Source of the DNA: Luteibacter sp. SG786
Lineage (GTDB): Bacteria; Pseudomonadota; Gammaproteobacteria; Xanthomonadales; Rhodanobacteraceae
Direction of reading: 5' to 3'
Length of the DNA stretch: 64,000 nucleotides
Assembly (NCBI RefSeq): GCF_011759605.1
Contig: NZ_JAAOYX010000002.1
Coordinates: 434,001 to 498,000, forward strand
The notes below the pieces were generated by a model, which was not told where the DNA came from, did not search any database, and was given only the letters and a program-made list of their open reading frames with translations. Positions 54,240 to 63,858 of the stretch are shown here, piece after piece. Both the position numbers and the translations under genes were made by a program. Position 1 is the stretch's first letter; the number at the start of each line of letters is the position of its first letter.

Positions 54240-56752
54240 GGCTGGTCCTCCTGCGGCCGTTCCCCGCCATCCACCGACGGCATGGGGGACGGGGCATGGT
54301 CCAGCTTTCGCAGCATACGATCTTGCTTGCGGCCGAGGGGTGGTATCTCACCGGACGCACCGGCGGTATCCGGCAGCACATGTGCGTCGATCGAAACCGG
54401 CGTCTCGACAGTCGCTCCCGGCATGACCACCTGCGCTTCCTCGACGGACCGAGTCGCTTTCATGTCGTCCTGGGCAATCGAAGTCGTGGGGGCTTCGACT
54501 GGCTCCCGCGGGGAATCGACCGTCGTCGGCGATGCGCGTCGGTCCACCAGGTCGGGCACGACCGGCGAGTCGGTTTCTCGGGTCGAGATCGACGCAACAT
54601 CGACATTTGCCGCCGATGTGCGAGCCACTGCCGTGTCGGCCGGCGGACGGACAGGAGCGAACTGCATGTTCCGCATGTCTGGGTTGTGGATAACCGTATC
54701 CTGGGCACTCGCGTTGTGGACGCCTGCGATGTGGACAGGTGTGTCGAGCTCGATCGTGCCGTGCCCGCCGGCGTGATGGACCTCCACGGAACGGACGTCG
54801 TGATCGTGAATGTCCTGGCTGCGGGCTTGCGCGTCGTTAACCTCGGCATCCGGCAGTGGCGTCGTTGAATTCAGCGTGTGCCAGTCATGTGTCGCCGATG
54901 CGCCCGAGTGAACGGCGTGAAGCTCTGTATCGTGCAGGGCACTTTCCATCGTCGGCGACGTCGCATGTCGGACGTCGGACGTTTTAACTTTTCTGTCCGC
55001 GTGACCGGCGAACCATCGTGTATCGTCTGGGTGCCCCACTGCCGGCGCCGTGCCGGCATCCGGCATCGACCCTGGCCGCACTTCCGGCAATGACGATCCG
55101 TGCCATCCGGTGCCCCGTCCACTCCCCGGCGGCACGTCGCCGACGATGCCGGAGGCCTCCTCGCGGATCGTCGCAGACGTGTCGATGTGAGCTTCAATTG
55201 ATGGCTCGGACGCCGATAGGGTTCGAGCACGGAGGTCTTCGACCGCTTGGCCGGAAGCGTCTTGATGACCGCTTACCGACGCACTGTGCTGTTGCTGGAC
55301 GATCGCATCCTCGAGGTCCCGATCCACGGTCACAGTCCCTCTCTCGACGCCCGCGTCCACACTGCGACCGCTGTGGTTGCCGGTCACGCGAGGGCCCTGT
55401 GCTGCCGGGACAGAACCGGCGGCAGGACCCGTGGGCATCTCGTTCCCTGCCTCCCGATCGGGGCGCCCGGCATGGTAAGCATCGCGAGTACCCGAAGCCG
55501 ATACCTCGGAGACGCCCGCCGCATCGGCCAACGGCTCGGTGACGGGTGCGGGCGCCGCGGCCCCGACGCTCACATTTCCAAAGACGCTACCGCCGCGTCC
55601 GCCGCGCACCGGATCGGGCGCACGCCGAACACCGAATGGATCGGCGCCCGAATGCACATGGAACGGATCGGCCATGCCGCCGGTCGCGGAGGCGGAGCGC
55701 TGCACGGCGTCCATGACCGATTCGGTGCGATGGCCCGGCGGACCGCTCGACGGACCCAACGGCGCACCGGAACCGCCTGCACCACCGCCGCCGTATGGGC
55801 GCGAGAAAGCCGTCGAGTAGGCAGAACTCCCCGCTGCGGCGATGGCCGTGCCTGCCGCGTTGGCCGACCCGGCATAGAGTCCGAGCGTCGAGCCCGTGAC
55901 GAGCGTGTACAGCAGTTGCGGCACCTTGATCGCCAATGCCTGCATGAGGATCATCACGACGAGCATGAGGCCAAGGTAGTCGAACTTCGAATAATTCCTG
56001 CCGTTCGGCGAGAGGCCGAGTTCATCGATGAAACTGGCAGTGATGGCACCGATAAGGCTGAGCGCCAGCATGGCGATGCCCACCGCGACTACATGTTTGT
56101 AGTAATTGACGGCAATAGGCGACGTCCAGCGTGCTCCTCCGAACCCAAGGAGGAAGATGCCTGCGTAGCCGAGGATCCACGCCATCACCAGGGCTATCAG
56201 GAACTGCGCCGCCATGACGGCGCCAATGCAGACAATCATTGTCACCATGGCGCCGACGATCAACCGATCGGCATCCTGTCCATCGGCCGTTTCGTTGATC
56301 ACCATGAAGAACACATGCAGGCATCGTGCAAGGATGTCGTTGGCGCTCTTCCTGAAGGATTCGTCCGACGCCTGGTCGTTGACCATGCCCAGGAACGACA
56401 TCACGATGTCCTGGACAAACCCCTGACCGCCCTGGCGAGAGCTGGCGTTGACGAGAACCCAGTAAAAGAGTCCCGTGACAATGATGAAGCGCAGCAGTTC
56501 CATCAGCAGTTCGCCGATATCCTGCCTGACGATGAGCATGCCCATGGTCCAGACGAGGCTGATGAGCGCCAACGACCAGAAAAGGGATTTCGCGGCTTCG
56601 AGGATCGTGTCGCTGATCTGACTCGCCTCGAAGAGCTGCATGATATCGCCCACCACCGTTTCCGGACCGAAGGACACGGCAGCCGCAGCCGGCATGGCGA
56701 ACAGGCCGACGGCAGCAATGAATAGCCAGCGCCCGATTGACGAGAAATACAT
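54236..56752 (-). CDS. trbL: TrbL/VirB6-family T4SS membrane protein with long C-terminal extension
   Basis: 838 residues. A signal-like first helix (MYFSSIGRWLFIAAVGLFAMP) is followed by about five more membrane helices to about residue 290 (the VirB6/TrbL core). The remaining roughly 540 residues are hydrophilic. They run from a Gly/Pro-rich linker to an Asp/His/Val-rich zone with recurring motifs such as VHHAGGH, PVHIAGVHNA and VIHNPDM, then a tail of charged residues. The C-terminal half is far longer than usual for the family. The ATG at 56752 is chosen; an upstream GTG would add 18 residues. Confidence 0.85.
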   Translation of the reverse strand: MYFSSIGRWLFIAAVGLFAMPAAAAVSFGPETVVGDIMQLFEASQISDTILEAAKSLFWSLALISLVWTMGMLIVRQDIGELLMELLRFIIVTGLFYWVLVNASSRQGGQGFVQDIVMSFLGMVNDQASDESFRKSANDILARCLHVFFMVINETADGQDADRLIVGAMVTMIVCIGAVMAAQFLIALVMAWILGYAGIFLLGFGGARWTSPIAVNYYKHVVAVGIAMLALSLIGAITASFIDELGLSPNGRNYSKFDYLGLMLVVMILMQALAIKVPQLLYTLVTGSTLGLYAGSANAAGTAIAAAGSSAYSTAFSRPYGGGGAGGSGAPLGPSSGPPGHRTESVMDAVQRSASATGGMADPFHVHSGADPFGVRRAPDPVRGGRGGSVFGNVSVGAAAPAPVTEPLADAAGVSEVSASGTRDAYHAGRPDREAGNEMPTGPAAGSVPAAQGPRVTGNHSGRSVDAGVERGTVTVDRDLEDAIVQQQHSASVSGHQDASGQAVEDLRARTLSASEPSIEAHIDTSATIREEASGIVGDVPPGSGRGTGWHGSSLPEVRPGSMPDAGTAPAVGHPDDTRWFAGHADRKVKTSDVRHATSPTMESALHDTELHAVHSGASATHDWHTLNSTTPLPDAEVNDAQARSQDIHDHDVRSVEVHHAGGHGTIELDTPVHIAGVHNASAQDTVIHNPDMRNMQFAPVRPPADTAVARTSAANVDVASISTRETDSPVVPDLVDRRASPTTVDSPREPVEAPTTSIAQDDMKATRSVEEAQVVMPGATVETPVSIDAHVLPDTAGASGEIPPLGRKQDRMLRKLDHAPSPMPSVDGGERPQEDQP

Positions 56753-56814
56753 GGGGTTCTTCTGCGATAAGGACGACAGTGGGCGGTGCGAGGCGCATCC
56801 GCCCACCGGTGGGG

Positions 56815-57678
56815 TCAGTAACTGACTGGCTTGGCCTTGGTGCGCTCCATCGCATCGGCAAGACCGGCGCGCAACTGCTTGCCGACCGCAACGGCACGAG
56901 CTTCCCGATCCGCCTTCGCCTGGAGCTCGGCGACACGCGCCGTTTCTGCCACAAGCATCATGGAGCGCAGTTTTGCGAGCTGGTTGATCTGGGCCGCCGA
57001 GAGCGCATTTGCCACCTGCATCTGGTTGCCGTGGCCCTTGACGGTCTTGGTCAGCTCGGCCAAATCCTTCATGGCTTTTGCCTCCGAATCCAGTGCAAGC
57101 TCGTCCGCCGATATCGCTTCGACAAGTGCCGTGTTCGCCGCCTTGCGTGCACGGGAGGATTCGCTGGTGGAGGGATCGCCGAACCTGCCCATCGCTTGCT
57201 CTGTGTAGTCGTCGACAGTCTGGTAGTGCGCCGTATACTCGGCCGTCGACTGCCCGTCCTTTACGTCGTCCAGCTTTTGCTTGACCTCGAAGGGGATGGG
57301 AATGATTTCGTTGTCCGTGTCCTTGTTGATGATCCAGGTGAAATCGTTATCTATCTCGGTATTGAATTCGATGCTCTTGTCGATATTGACGGTGTGATGG
57401 ATGACCGTCCCCTTGTTTTTACTACTTAGCTGGTGGTTTATCTTCTTGAGTTGCCACAATTGAAAGCCGTTCAAAAGCGCTGATGCCGTATTGACCGCTG
57501 CGTTCTCGATGTTTGCAGCGGCGTTTGCCTCATTGGCCAAGGTGTTTGCTGTGTTCATCGCCAGGTTTGCGGCATCGATGACCGGCAAACCGTAGCCGAC
57601 ACCGGCATGCGAGGTCGTCGTCAGCCCTATAGCCATGGCCGTCGCCAATGGCATGATCTTCTTTCTCACGTTTTTCAT
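56815..57678 (-). CDS. trbJ: TrbJ/VirB5-like minor pilin-type T4SS protein
   Basis: 287 residues with a Sec signal peptide (MKNVRKKIMPLATAMAIGLTTTSHA). The start VGYGLPVIDAANLAMNTANT and a C-terminal coiled helix QLAKLRSMMLVAETARVAELQAKA resemble TrbJ/VirB5 proteins. The centre (LSSKNKGTVIHHTVNIDKS, IDNDFTWIINKDTDNEIIPI) is compositionally unlike the rest. Its position between trbI and trbL agrees with RP4. The DNA from about 57280 to 57480 is visibly richer in A+T than its surroundings. Confidence 0.7.
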   Translation of the reverse strand: MKNVRKKIMPLATAMAIGLTTTSHAGVGYGLPVIDAANLAMNTANTLANEANAAANIENAAVNTASALLNGFQLWQLKKINHQLSSKNKGTVIHHTVNIDKSIEFNTEIDNDFTWIINKDTDNEIIPIPFEVKQKLDDVKDGQSTAEYTAHYQTVDDYTEQAMGRFGDPSTSESSRARKAANTALVEAISADELALDSEAKAMKDLAELTKTVKGHGNQMQVANALSAAQINQLAKLRSMMLVAETARVAELQAKADREARAVAVGKQLRAGLADAMERTKAKPVSY

Positions 57679-57720
57679 GGTAGGCACCTCATTGCATCCT
57701 GCGGAAAATATCTCGGTACT

Positions 57721-58971
57721 TCAGTAGTCGAACGGCGTATATGGCTTTTCGAAGGCGAGGTCCTTTACGACCATCACGTTGAACCGGTACCCCGGCCTGA
57801 TTTCCAGAGTCGGAGCGACGTTCATGTTCTGCTCGATCATCTTCGTAGCTACCTCACCGATTTGCTGTGCAAGGCTCTGGCTCAACTTCGCCTGGTTGGA
57901 CGAGCCGAACGGATCGTTGCCAGGGTTGATGCGCGATGACGTAAGACCGGATGTAATCGCAGACATCAACATCGCTGAGCCGAACAAACGCGCGTAATGT
58001 CGATCCACTTTGTCACCGAAGCCGGCGTAACCCGCCGCGTCTGCGCCTTCCATCGCCCCTATATCCAACGCCTTGCCATCGGGAAACACGATGCGCTGCC
58101 AGGCAACGAGAAGGCGTGATTGCCCCATCAGCACGTGGTGGTCGTAACGGCCGACCAACTTGGAGCCTTGCGGTATGACCCGATGGCGGCCGGTGGGCGT
58201 ATCGAAGACGTCCTGACTCACCTGGGCGACGATCTGCCCCGGAATCTCGGAATTGATGCCCGAGATCATGGTCGCGGGGATCACCGCGCCGGTGCGGACT
58301 TCATAGGCCGTGCGCGGCGCTTCGACATCCGAGCCAAGAAGCCAGCGGTCACGGCGGCCAGCCTGCGGTTTGCGATCGAACTTTGAATAGTCGCCGTCGG
58401 CCACAAGAGGTGGCTGCTGGCCCTGCCCGAAACCGGGCATGACGACCGGCTTGCCAAGCTCGGCCTGCAAGTCCGGCTCCTTTGGCGCTTCGGGCTCGAA
58501 CGAGACGTTGGCCTCCGTCTTCGCCACGGCGGTCTTGGCGTGCATGGCCGTCTGGAACAGCTTCATGCGCTCTTTCGCCATCGCGTCGTCGTCTTTCGTG
58601 GACGCAGGGTGCGGCACGCTTGGCAGCGGCGGCAAATCAGGGTCCTCCACCCGCGCTACCGGGAACGACGGCACACGTTCCTCGTCAGGATCGGGAATGA
58701 TGCCTCCCGCACCGCTGTTCGCGAGCATCTGTTCGAGCAGTTGGCTGTTTTCAGGAAGCGGGCCGCTCGCCGGCGCCGGATCGGCCACCTTCTTTTCACC
58801 GCGTTGGGCGGCCACCAAGGCAACCAGGATCACGAACACCACAAGGACCCCGCCAATGATGAGCAGCGGCATGTTGTTCACGCGTCGCACGCCCGTGGGC
58901 GTATCGCCTACCTGCGCGGCTGCTTCGGGGTCTGGGGCACTGCCTTCATTGCCGGTTCGTTGTCGTTCCAT
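57721..58971 (-). CDS. trbI: TrbI/VirB10-family T4SS protein
   Basis: 416 residues. A short cytoplasmic N terminus and one membrane helix (MPLLIIGGVLVVFVILVALV, about 33-53), a Pro-rich linker, then the C-terminal TrbI/VirB10 beta-barrel domain with motifs VRTGAVIPATMISGINSEIPG, VIPQGSKLVGRYD and GNDPFGSSNQ. It spans the envelope and links the inner and outer membrane parts. Start at 58971 (MERQRTGN); five bases separate it from trbH. Confidence 0.93.
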   Translation of the reverse strand: MERQRTGNEGSAPDPEAAAQVGDTPTGVRRVNNMPLLIIGGVLVVFVILVALVAAQRGEKKVADPAPASGPLPENSQLLEQMLANSGAGGIIPDPDEERVPSFPVARVEDPDLPPLPSVPHPASTKDDDAMAKERMKLFQTAMHAKTAVAKTEANVSFEPEAPKEPDLQAELGKPVVMPGFGQGQQPPLVADGDYSKFDRKPQAGRRDRWLLGSDVEAPRTAYEVRTGAVIPATMISGINSEIPGQIVAQVSQDVFDTPTGRHRVIPQGSKLVGRYDHHVLMGQSRLLVAWQRIVFPDGKALDIGAMEGADAAGYAGFGDKVDRHYARLFGSAMLMSAITSGLTSSRINPGNDPFGSSNQAKLSQSLAQQIGEVATKMIEQNMNVAPTLEIRPGYRFNVMVVKDLAFEKPYTPFDY

Positions 58972-58976
58972 GGCGC

Positions 58977-59387
58977 TCACTCCTGCCGCGTCCACTCGCC
59001 ACCGGGATATGCGGTAGCGCCGTCCAGCACCCACAGACGGGAGAGAACGGTCTTGTCGACGGTGGTCACCACGCGGTACATGCGCCCTTCCAGCGGATCG
59101 ACGCGGCTGTCGAAGCGCTCGCCGCTGCCGCCTTCCCTCACGGTGAAGCCCTTGGCACGCAAGGCTGCCAGCAGAGCCGTATCGAAGGCGCCGGACATCG
59201 GCTGGACCGGAACCAGCACGGTCCCGGTGGGCTCGTAGATATCGCTCAAGCCGGCTACGACGTCGGCGACCACCTCCCGGCGCAGCGGATCGACGTCGGC
59301 GGCTGACACCGGCTTCCGAGTCGGCACCGGGGTGCACCCGGCCACAGCCAGGACCATGGCGCCGACGATCAGGCGCGCGCCGCTCAC
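58977..59387 (-). CDS. trbH: TrbH-type T4SS lipoprotein
   Basis: 136 residues beginning with a lipoprotein signal (GARLIVGAMVLAVAGC). It matches TrbH of the IncP/Ti trb systems in size and position, between trbG and trbI, and the rest forms a beta-rich domain (GLSDIYEPTGTVLVPVQ, GEWTRQE end). A GTG start at 59387 overlaps the trbG stop (GTGA). Confidence 0.82.
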   Translation of the reverse strand: MSGARLIVGAMVLAVAGCTPVPTRKPVSAADVDPLRREVVADVVAGLSDIYEPTGTVLVPVQPMSGAFDTALLAALRAKGFTVREGGSGERFDSRVDPLEGRMYRVVTTVDKTVLSRLWVLDGATAYPGGEWTRQE

Positions 59388-60280
59388 CGGCGCCTCTCTA
59401 TGGTGATCTTGCGCTGACCCACCCCGACGCCGGCGACAAGCACAGCCTTCTCGAACAGCGTGTCGACGATGTATCGGCCGCCCTGGACACGATAGTTCAC
59501 CATCACCTGGTCGTCCTTCTTGAAGGCGCTGCCGCTGTCGCGCACGACAAGGAGCGTCGGAGCCTCCCCTTGCGAGAATGTGGAAGGCATCTCGATGATC
59601 GTCTTCACGCCATCGTTGTAGACCCGGGTCGGCTTGAAGGGCGCGTTGCCACTCACCCGGTAGGCGAAGTCGAGGTTTCCAAGGTACTCGTTCGCGGTGC
59701 CGCCAGAAGTTTCCCTGCGCGTCTGCGAAGCGACGGTTCTCTTCTTCATCGCAGCCCACTTTTGCTCAGCGGACTCCGGGTAGGAGAACGCAACGCGAGG
59801 CATGTACTCGGTGCGATGCGAGCGAAGCCGAAGGTGGTACGTGCGACGGTTGGTCGTGACCATCAGCGACGTCTCCAGGCCCACGTCGAGCGGCTTGATG
59901 ACGAGATGCTGCACGGCGTCGTCCCCCGCCCCAGATAGCGCGGGCTCCACCAGCCAGCGCACGGCGTCGCCCAGGTTCACGGAACTCACCTGCTCGCCGG
60001 GTTCCAGTTCGACGTCGCACACCTGCAGGACGGCACAGACGATGCTCGGCTGCGACTGCCCGTACAGGAAGCGGATGGTGCCGTCAGGGCCCGGCACCGG
60101 CTTTACCGAGGCAGCGGTACTGGCAATCCACTTCCGCGAGATGTCGAGTCCCGCCTTCTCCTGCGCGGTGAGCTTGGGGTTCTCGGTCGAAAAGAACTGG
60201 TTTGCCAGTTCCGTCTCCGTGGTGGCCGCTGACGTGCCTGCCACGAGCATCGCCGCGGTGACTATGAGGGCTGTTTTCAT
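59384..60280 (-). CDS. trbG: TrbG/VirB9-family T4SS protein
   Basis: 298 residues with a signal peptide (about 1-20). The VirB9 domain is seen as IRFLYGQSQPSIVCAVLQVCDVELEPGEQV and, later, NLDFAYRVSGNAPFKPTRVYNDGVKTIIEMP plus VDTLFEKAVLVAGVGVGQRKI. It forms the outer-membrane core with TrbI. Starts at 60280; 13 bases after the trbF stop. Confidence 0.92.
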   Translation of the reverse strand: MKTALIVTAAMLVAGTSAATTETELANQFFSTENPKLTAQEKAGLDISRKWIASTAASVKPVPGPDGTIRFLYGQSQPSIVCAVLQVCDVELEPGEQVSSVNLGDAVRWLVEPALSGAGDDAVQHLVIKPLDVGLETSLMVTTNRRTYHLRLRSHRTEYMPRVAFSYPESAEQKWAAMKKRTVASQTRRETSGGTANEYLGNLDFAYRVSGNAPFKPTRVYNDGVKTIIEMPSTFSQGEAPTLLVVRDSGSAFKKDDQVMVNYRVQGGRYIVDTLFEKAVLVAGVGVGQRKITIERRR

Positions 60281-60293
60281 CGTTTCTGCTCTG

Positions 60294-61016
60294 TCAGAAC
60301 TGCTTGGACCAGGAGTAGTCGGAGACGTAAACGCCCATGGGGTTCAGGCGGATCTGGTCTTCGGTGATGTCGGGCGGCATGGGCTGGCTGCTCACATTGA
60401 GGAGCGCGCGCATGCGGTACGGTTTGCCCATGATTTCGCCCTTGCGTGTGCGCTGCGTTTCGATCCAGTCCACTTGCCAGGTGGCCGCCGTCTGCGGTAT
60501 GGCGGACACGATCTCCACGTTCACCGTCTGTTTTTCGGCCCGCTTGAATGGATTGGTTTCCGGGGAGCCGTTGAGGTACGCGGTCATCTTGCGTGTGGCA
60601 TTGCTGCCCGACGGCATCAGTGCATACACCTTGAAGATGGCGCGCCGCTGCATGGCGATGTCCGGCGTCACGGTTCGAGCGTTGACGATGAACTCGGCGA
60701 CGGATGCGCGAACGATGCGCTGGTCCACTTTCTCCGCTTGTTTGGCAGGGGCCACCGCCATGGCTTCGCCCAGCTTGTTCACCTCCACGACGTAAGGTAC
60801 GAACTTCGACTGGCTGCCGATGTAGATCACGCCGCCCACCGCGGCCAGCGCGACCAGCATGCTGATGAGTGCCATGGCCTGCCACAGCGTGCGCGACGCG
60901 ATGAGGCTGCCCACGTGTGAATTCCATGTGCGCCGTGCGTTGAGGTAGGGATGGGCCACCCCCTGCGGAGCGGACAACAGCGGTCCGATCGGGCGATGCT
61001 TCTTCTTCGTCTTCAT
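60294..61016 (-). CDS. trbF: TrbF/VirB8-family T4SS protein
   Basis: 240 residues with one N-terminal membrane helix (about 47-68) and a periplasmic domain (IVNARTVTPDIAMQRRAIFKVY, AYLNGSPETNPF, VDWIETQRTRKGE) of VirB8/TrbF type. It nucleates assembly in the inner membrane. I start at the ATG at 61016, two bases after the trbE stop, since the longer frame lies inside trbE. Confidence 0.92.
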   Translation of the reverse strand: MKTKKKHRPIGPLLSAPQGVAHPYLNARRTWNSHVGSLIASRTLWQAMALISMLVALAAVGGVIYIGSQSKFVPYVVEVNKLGEAMAVAPAKQAEKVDQRIVRASVAEFIVNARTVTPDIAMQRRAIFKVYALMPSGSNATRKMTAYLNGSPETNPFKRAEKQTVNVEIVSAIPQTAATWQVDWIETQRTRKGEIMGKPYRMRALLNVSSQPMPPDITEDQIRLNPMGVYVSDYSWSKQF

Positions 61017-61018
61017 GG

Positions 61019-63550
61019 TCAGGTTCCGTAATCCGCGAGGCGCAGGCCCTTCAGCTGCAACCAGTCGTGCACCCACGCGTCGCCGTAGCGCGCCTCGAGC
61101 GTGCGGATGGTGGCGATGGATTCCTTGTCGGTGCTACCGATGAAGGCCAGCGCGAGGGGGCCGAGCGCGAGGTCGTAGAGCCGGCGCCCCTTGTCCGACA
61201 CGTAGTAGTAATGGCGCTTCTGCACGGCAGTGGCCAGGATCTCGATCTGCCGCGTATTGAGGCCCATGCGTCGATACAGAGCCGACGCGTCGTCGTCGCG
61301 TGCGAAAGGGTTGGGCAGGAAGATCTTCGTCGCGGTGGACTCGACGATCACATCGAGGATCCCCGAGTTGGCGGCGTCGGAAAGGCTCTGCGTCGCCATC
61401 ACCACCAGGCAGTTCGACTTCCGCAGCACCTTGAGCCACTCGCGTATCTTTGCCCGAAAAACGGGGTGCCCCAACATCAGCCACGCCTCGTCAAGGATGA
61501 TCGCGGCAGGTTGCCCCTTCAGGGAGGTCTCGATTCGGCGGAACAGGTACAGGAGTACCGGCAGCACATATTTGTCGCCTAGATTCAGCAGGTCCTCGAT
61601 CTCGAACACAGCGAAGTCAGACAGGCGAAGGCCGTCCACGGACGCGTCCAGCAGGTGGCCCATGGTGCCATCCGCCGTGTAAACCTTCAGTGCCTCACGT
61701 ATCGATTCGTCCTGGATCATGAGGACGAACTCGGACAATGTGGTGGCACCAGAGAGGTGCATGGACTGGATGGCGTTGGCGATCTCGTTGCGCTGTGACG
61801 GCGTGGTCTGCACGCCGTTGAGCGCCAGCATCGCGTCGATCCACTCCTGTGCCCATCCGCGGTCGGATTTGCCTTCGAGGAACTGCAGCGGGCAGAACGC
61901 GAGCGTGTCGTCATCGCCCGCCACATCGAAGTGCAGGCCGCCGCAGGCCCTCACCAGGGGATAAAGCGACCGGCCCTTGTCGAAGCAGAAAAGCGACATG
62001 CCCTTGTAGCGTCGAAGCTGGGCCGCCAGGAGACCCAGGTGCGTGGACTTGCCGGCGCCGGTAGGTCCGAAGATGAAGGTATGGCCCAGGTCATTCACGT
62101 GCAGGTTCAGCCGGAACGGCGTGGCACCCTGCGTCACGCACTGCATGAGCGGTGGCGAGTTCGGCGGATACATGGGGCACGGCGCTTCCGCCTCGCCCGT
62201 CCATATCGTGGAACTCGGCAGCAGGTCGGCCAGGTTGAGCGTGTTGATCTGTGGCCGGCGCACATTCTCCACGCCATGCCCGGGGAAACTACCGAGCAAG
62301 GCGTCCATGGTGTTGATCGTCTCCACACGCGCGGCAAAGCCACGGGCATTGATCGCCTTTTCAATCTGCCGGACCGAACGGTCCAAGCGGGCACGATCCT
62401 CGTCCGAAACCACCACCACGCTCGTGTAGTAACCCTGTGCCACGAGCCCGCTGTTGATCTCTGCGATCGCGGCTTCGGCGTCCTGCATCATGGACAGTGC
62501 GTCATAGTTCACCGCGCCTGTGTTCGTCTGGAAGATCTGGTCGAAGAAGCCGCGCACCTTCTGCCGCCACTTCTTGCGGAACTTCTCCATCTGCCGCAGC
62601 GCTTCGTGCGGGTCCATGAAAATGAACCGGTTGGACCACCGGTACGCACTGGGCAGCTCGGCCAGCGAGGCAAGAATGCCGGGGTACGACTCCATCGGAA
62701 AGCCTTCGATCGCCACCACCTGCACGAAACGCCGGCCGATGCGTGGTGCCACGCCCGCCCAGATTTCCTGGCCACCCACCAGCGCGTCGATATAGATCGG
62801 ATTGTCGGGAAGCGCGATCGGGTGATCCAGCCCGGTCACGCAGAACTGCAACCAGCGGAGGAAATCGTCATGGGTAACCTTGCGGCCTTCCTCGGTGACG
62901 CTCGCCTGTCCTTTCAGGCGCTGCATGCGGAACACACTGGAGAGGCGGCTCTCGAAGCTGCGGCACTCGCGCTGGAAGTCGCCGATGAGGCTGTGCGTCT
63001 GCTCCGTGCTCCCCGCGACCTCGCTGTCGTCGTCGAACATCATTTCCACGAACTTCCGCTGCGCGATCTGCGGCGGGTAATAGGTGAGCGTCATCACGAG
63101 GTAACCCTCGTAAGTCGTGCCGAGGCTGTGAAACAGGCGGCGGCGTTCCTCGTCGATGGCCGCCGACACCGGATCGGGAAAGTGCGACGTGGCCGCCGGC
63201 GCGTACTCATGTGCCGGACGGCGCACGGCGTCCACGTGGAGCATCCAGCCGTTGCCCAGACGCGACAGCGCCTGGTTGACGCGCATGGACGCGGTTTCTC
63301 GCTGCTCGTCGGTGCTGCTTGCGGCATCCTCGCCCTCGAACATCCATGCAGCCATGAAGGCGCCGTTCTTGCACACGATGATGCCGTCATCCGCCACGGC
63401 CGCATAATTCAGAAGGTCGGCCACCGCCTGCCCGTGCGGCCGGCGGAAGTCGAGCTTCGGCTCGGCATCCAGGCGCCGGATGCGCACGAGCAGCAGGGCG
63501 ACGAGGACGGCGGTCACGACCGCCATCCCCGCGATGATCCAGAGCATCAT
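61019..63550 (-). CDS. trbE: TrbE/VirB4-family T4SS ATPase
   Basis: 843 residues. Two N-terminal hydrophobic segments, a middle domain with GEDAASSTDEQRETASMRVNQ, then a P-loop (FIFGPTGAGKSTHLG) and Walker B (AIILDEAWLMLGHP) with a LTQSL-type ATQSLSDAANS. It powers pilus assembly and substrate transfer. The ATG at 63550 overlaps the trbD stop (ATGA); a longer frame is inside trbD. Confidence 0.93.
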   Translation of the reverse strand: MMLWIIAGMAVVTAVLVALLLVRIRRLDAEPKLDFRRPHGQAVADLLNYAAVADDGIIVCKNGAFMAAWMFEGEDAASSTDEQRETASMRVNQALSRLGNGWMLHVDAVRRPAHEYAPAATSHFPDPVSAAIDEERRRLFHSLGTTYEGYLVMTLTYYPPQIAQRKFVEMMFDDDSEVAGSTEQTHSLIGDFQRECRSFESRLSSVFRMQRLKGQASVTEEGRKVTHDDFLRWLQFCVTGLDHPIALPDNPIYIDALVGGQEIWAGVAPRIGRRFVQVVAIEGFPMESYPGILASLAELPSAYRWSNRFIFMDPHEALRQMEKFRKKWRQKVRGFFDQIFQTNTGAVNYDALSMMQDAEAAIAEINSGLVAQGYYTSVVVVSDEDRARLDRSVRQIEKAINARGFAARVETINTMDALLGSFPGHGVENVRRPQINTLNLADLLPSSTIWTGEAEAPCPMYPPNSPPLMQCVTQGATPFRLNLHVNDLGHTFIFGPTGAGKSTHLGLLAAQLRRYKGMSLFCFDKGRSLYPLVRACGGLHFDVAGDDDTLAFCPLQFLEGKSDRGWAQEWIDAMLALNGVQTTPSQRNEIANAIQSMHLSGATTLSEFVLMIQDESIREALKVYTADGTMGHLLDASVDGLRLSDFAVFEIEDLLNLGDKYVLPVLLYLFRRIETSLKGQPAAIILDEAWLMLGHPVFRAKIREWLKVLRKSNCLVVMATQSLSDAANSGILDVIVESTATKIFLPNPFARDDDASALYRRMGLNTRQIEILATAVQKRHYYYVSDKGRRLYDLALGPLALAFIGSTDKESIATIRTLEARYGDAWVHDWLQLKGLRLADYGT

Positions 63551-63858
63551 CGGTACTGCCGCTCCTCGGCCGGACCGTTCGTGCGGAAGGGCGTGGAGCG
63601 CGGCGCGTAGTAGCTCTTGTAGCGACGCTGGCGAAGGTAGACGAAGCGCATCTTGGGATCGGCTTTGGCCATGATCCGAAAGACATGGAGAGCAACGACC
63701 CACATCGTGCCACCGAAGATGGCGGCTTTGATTTCCTGCGCGGTAAAGATCAGCGCCCCGGCCAGCAGGCCCGTGAACATCACAAGTTCTCTGTCGCCGC
63801 CAAGAAAAAGGTTATCGCGGTTACCCGCACGCCGCACCGGCACAGTTCGAATTGCCAT
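63547..63858 (-). CDS. trbD: TrbD/VirB3-family T4SS membrane protein
   Basis: 103 residues with one or two membrane helices (ELVMFTGLLAGALIFTAQEI and IFGGTMWVVALHVFRIM) and the opening RTVPVRRAGNRDNLFLGGDRE, a VirB3/TrbD profile. The C terminus is basic and soluble. It directly precedes trbE and overlaps it. Between trbD and the open frame to the right, stop and start overlap (TAAATG). Confidence 0.88.
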   Translation of the reverse strand: MAIRTVPVRRAGNRDNLFLGGDRELVMFTGLLAGALIFTAQEIKAAIFGGTMWVVALHVFRIMAKADPKMRFVYLRQRRYKSYYAPRSTPFRTNGPAEERQYR

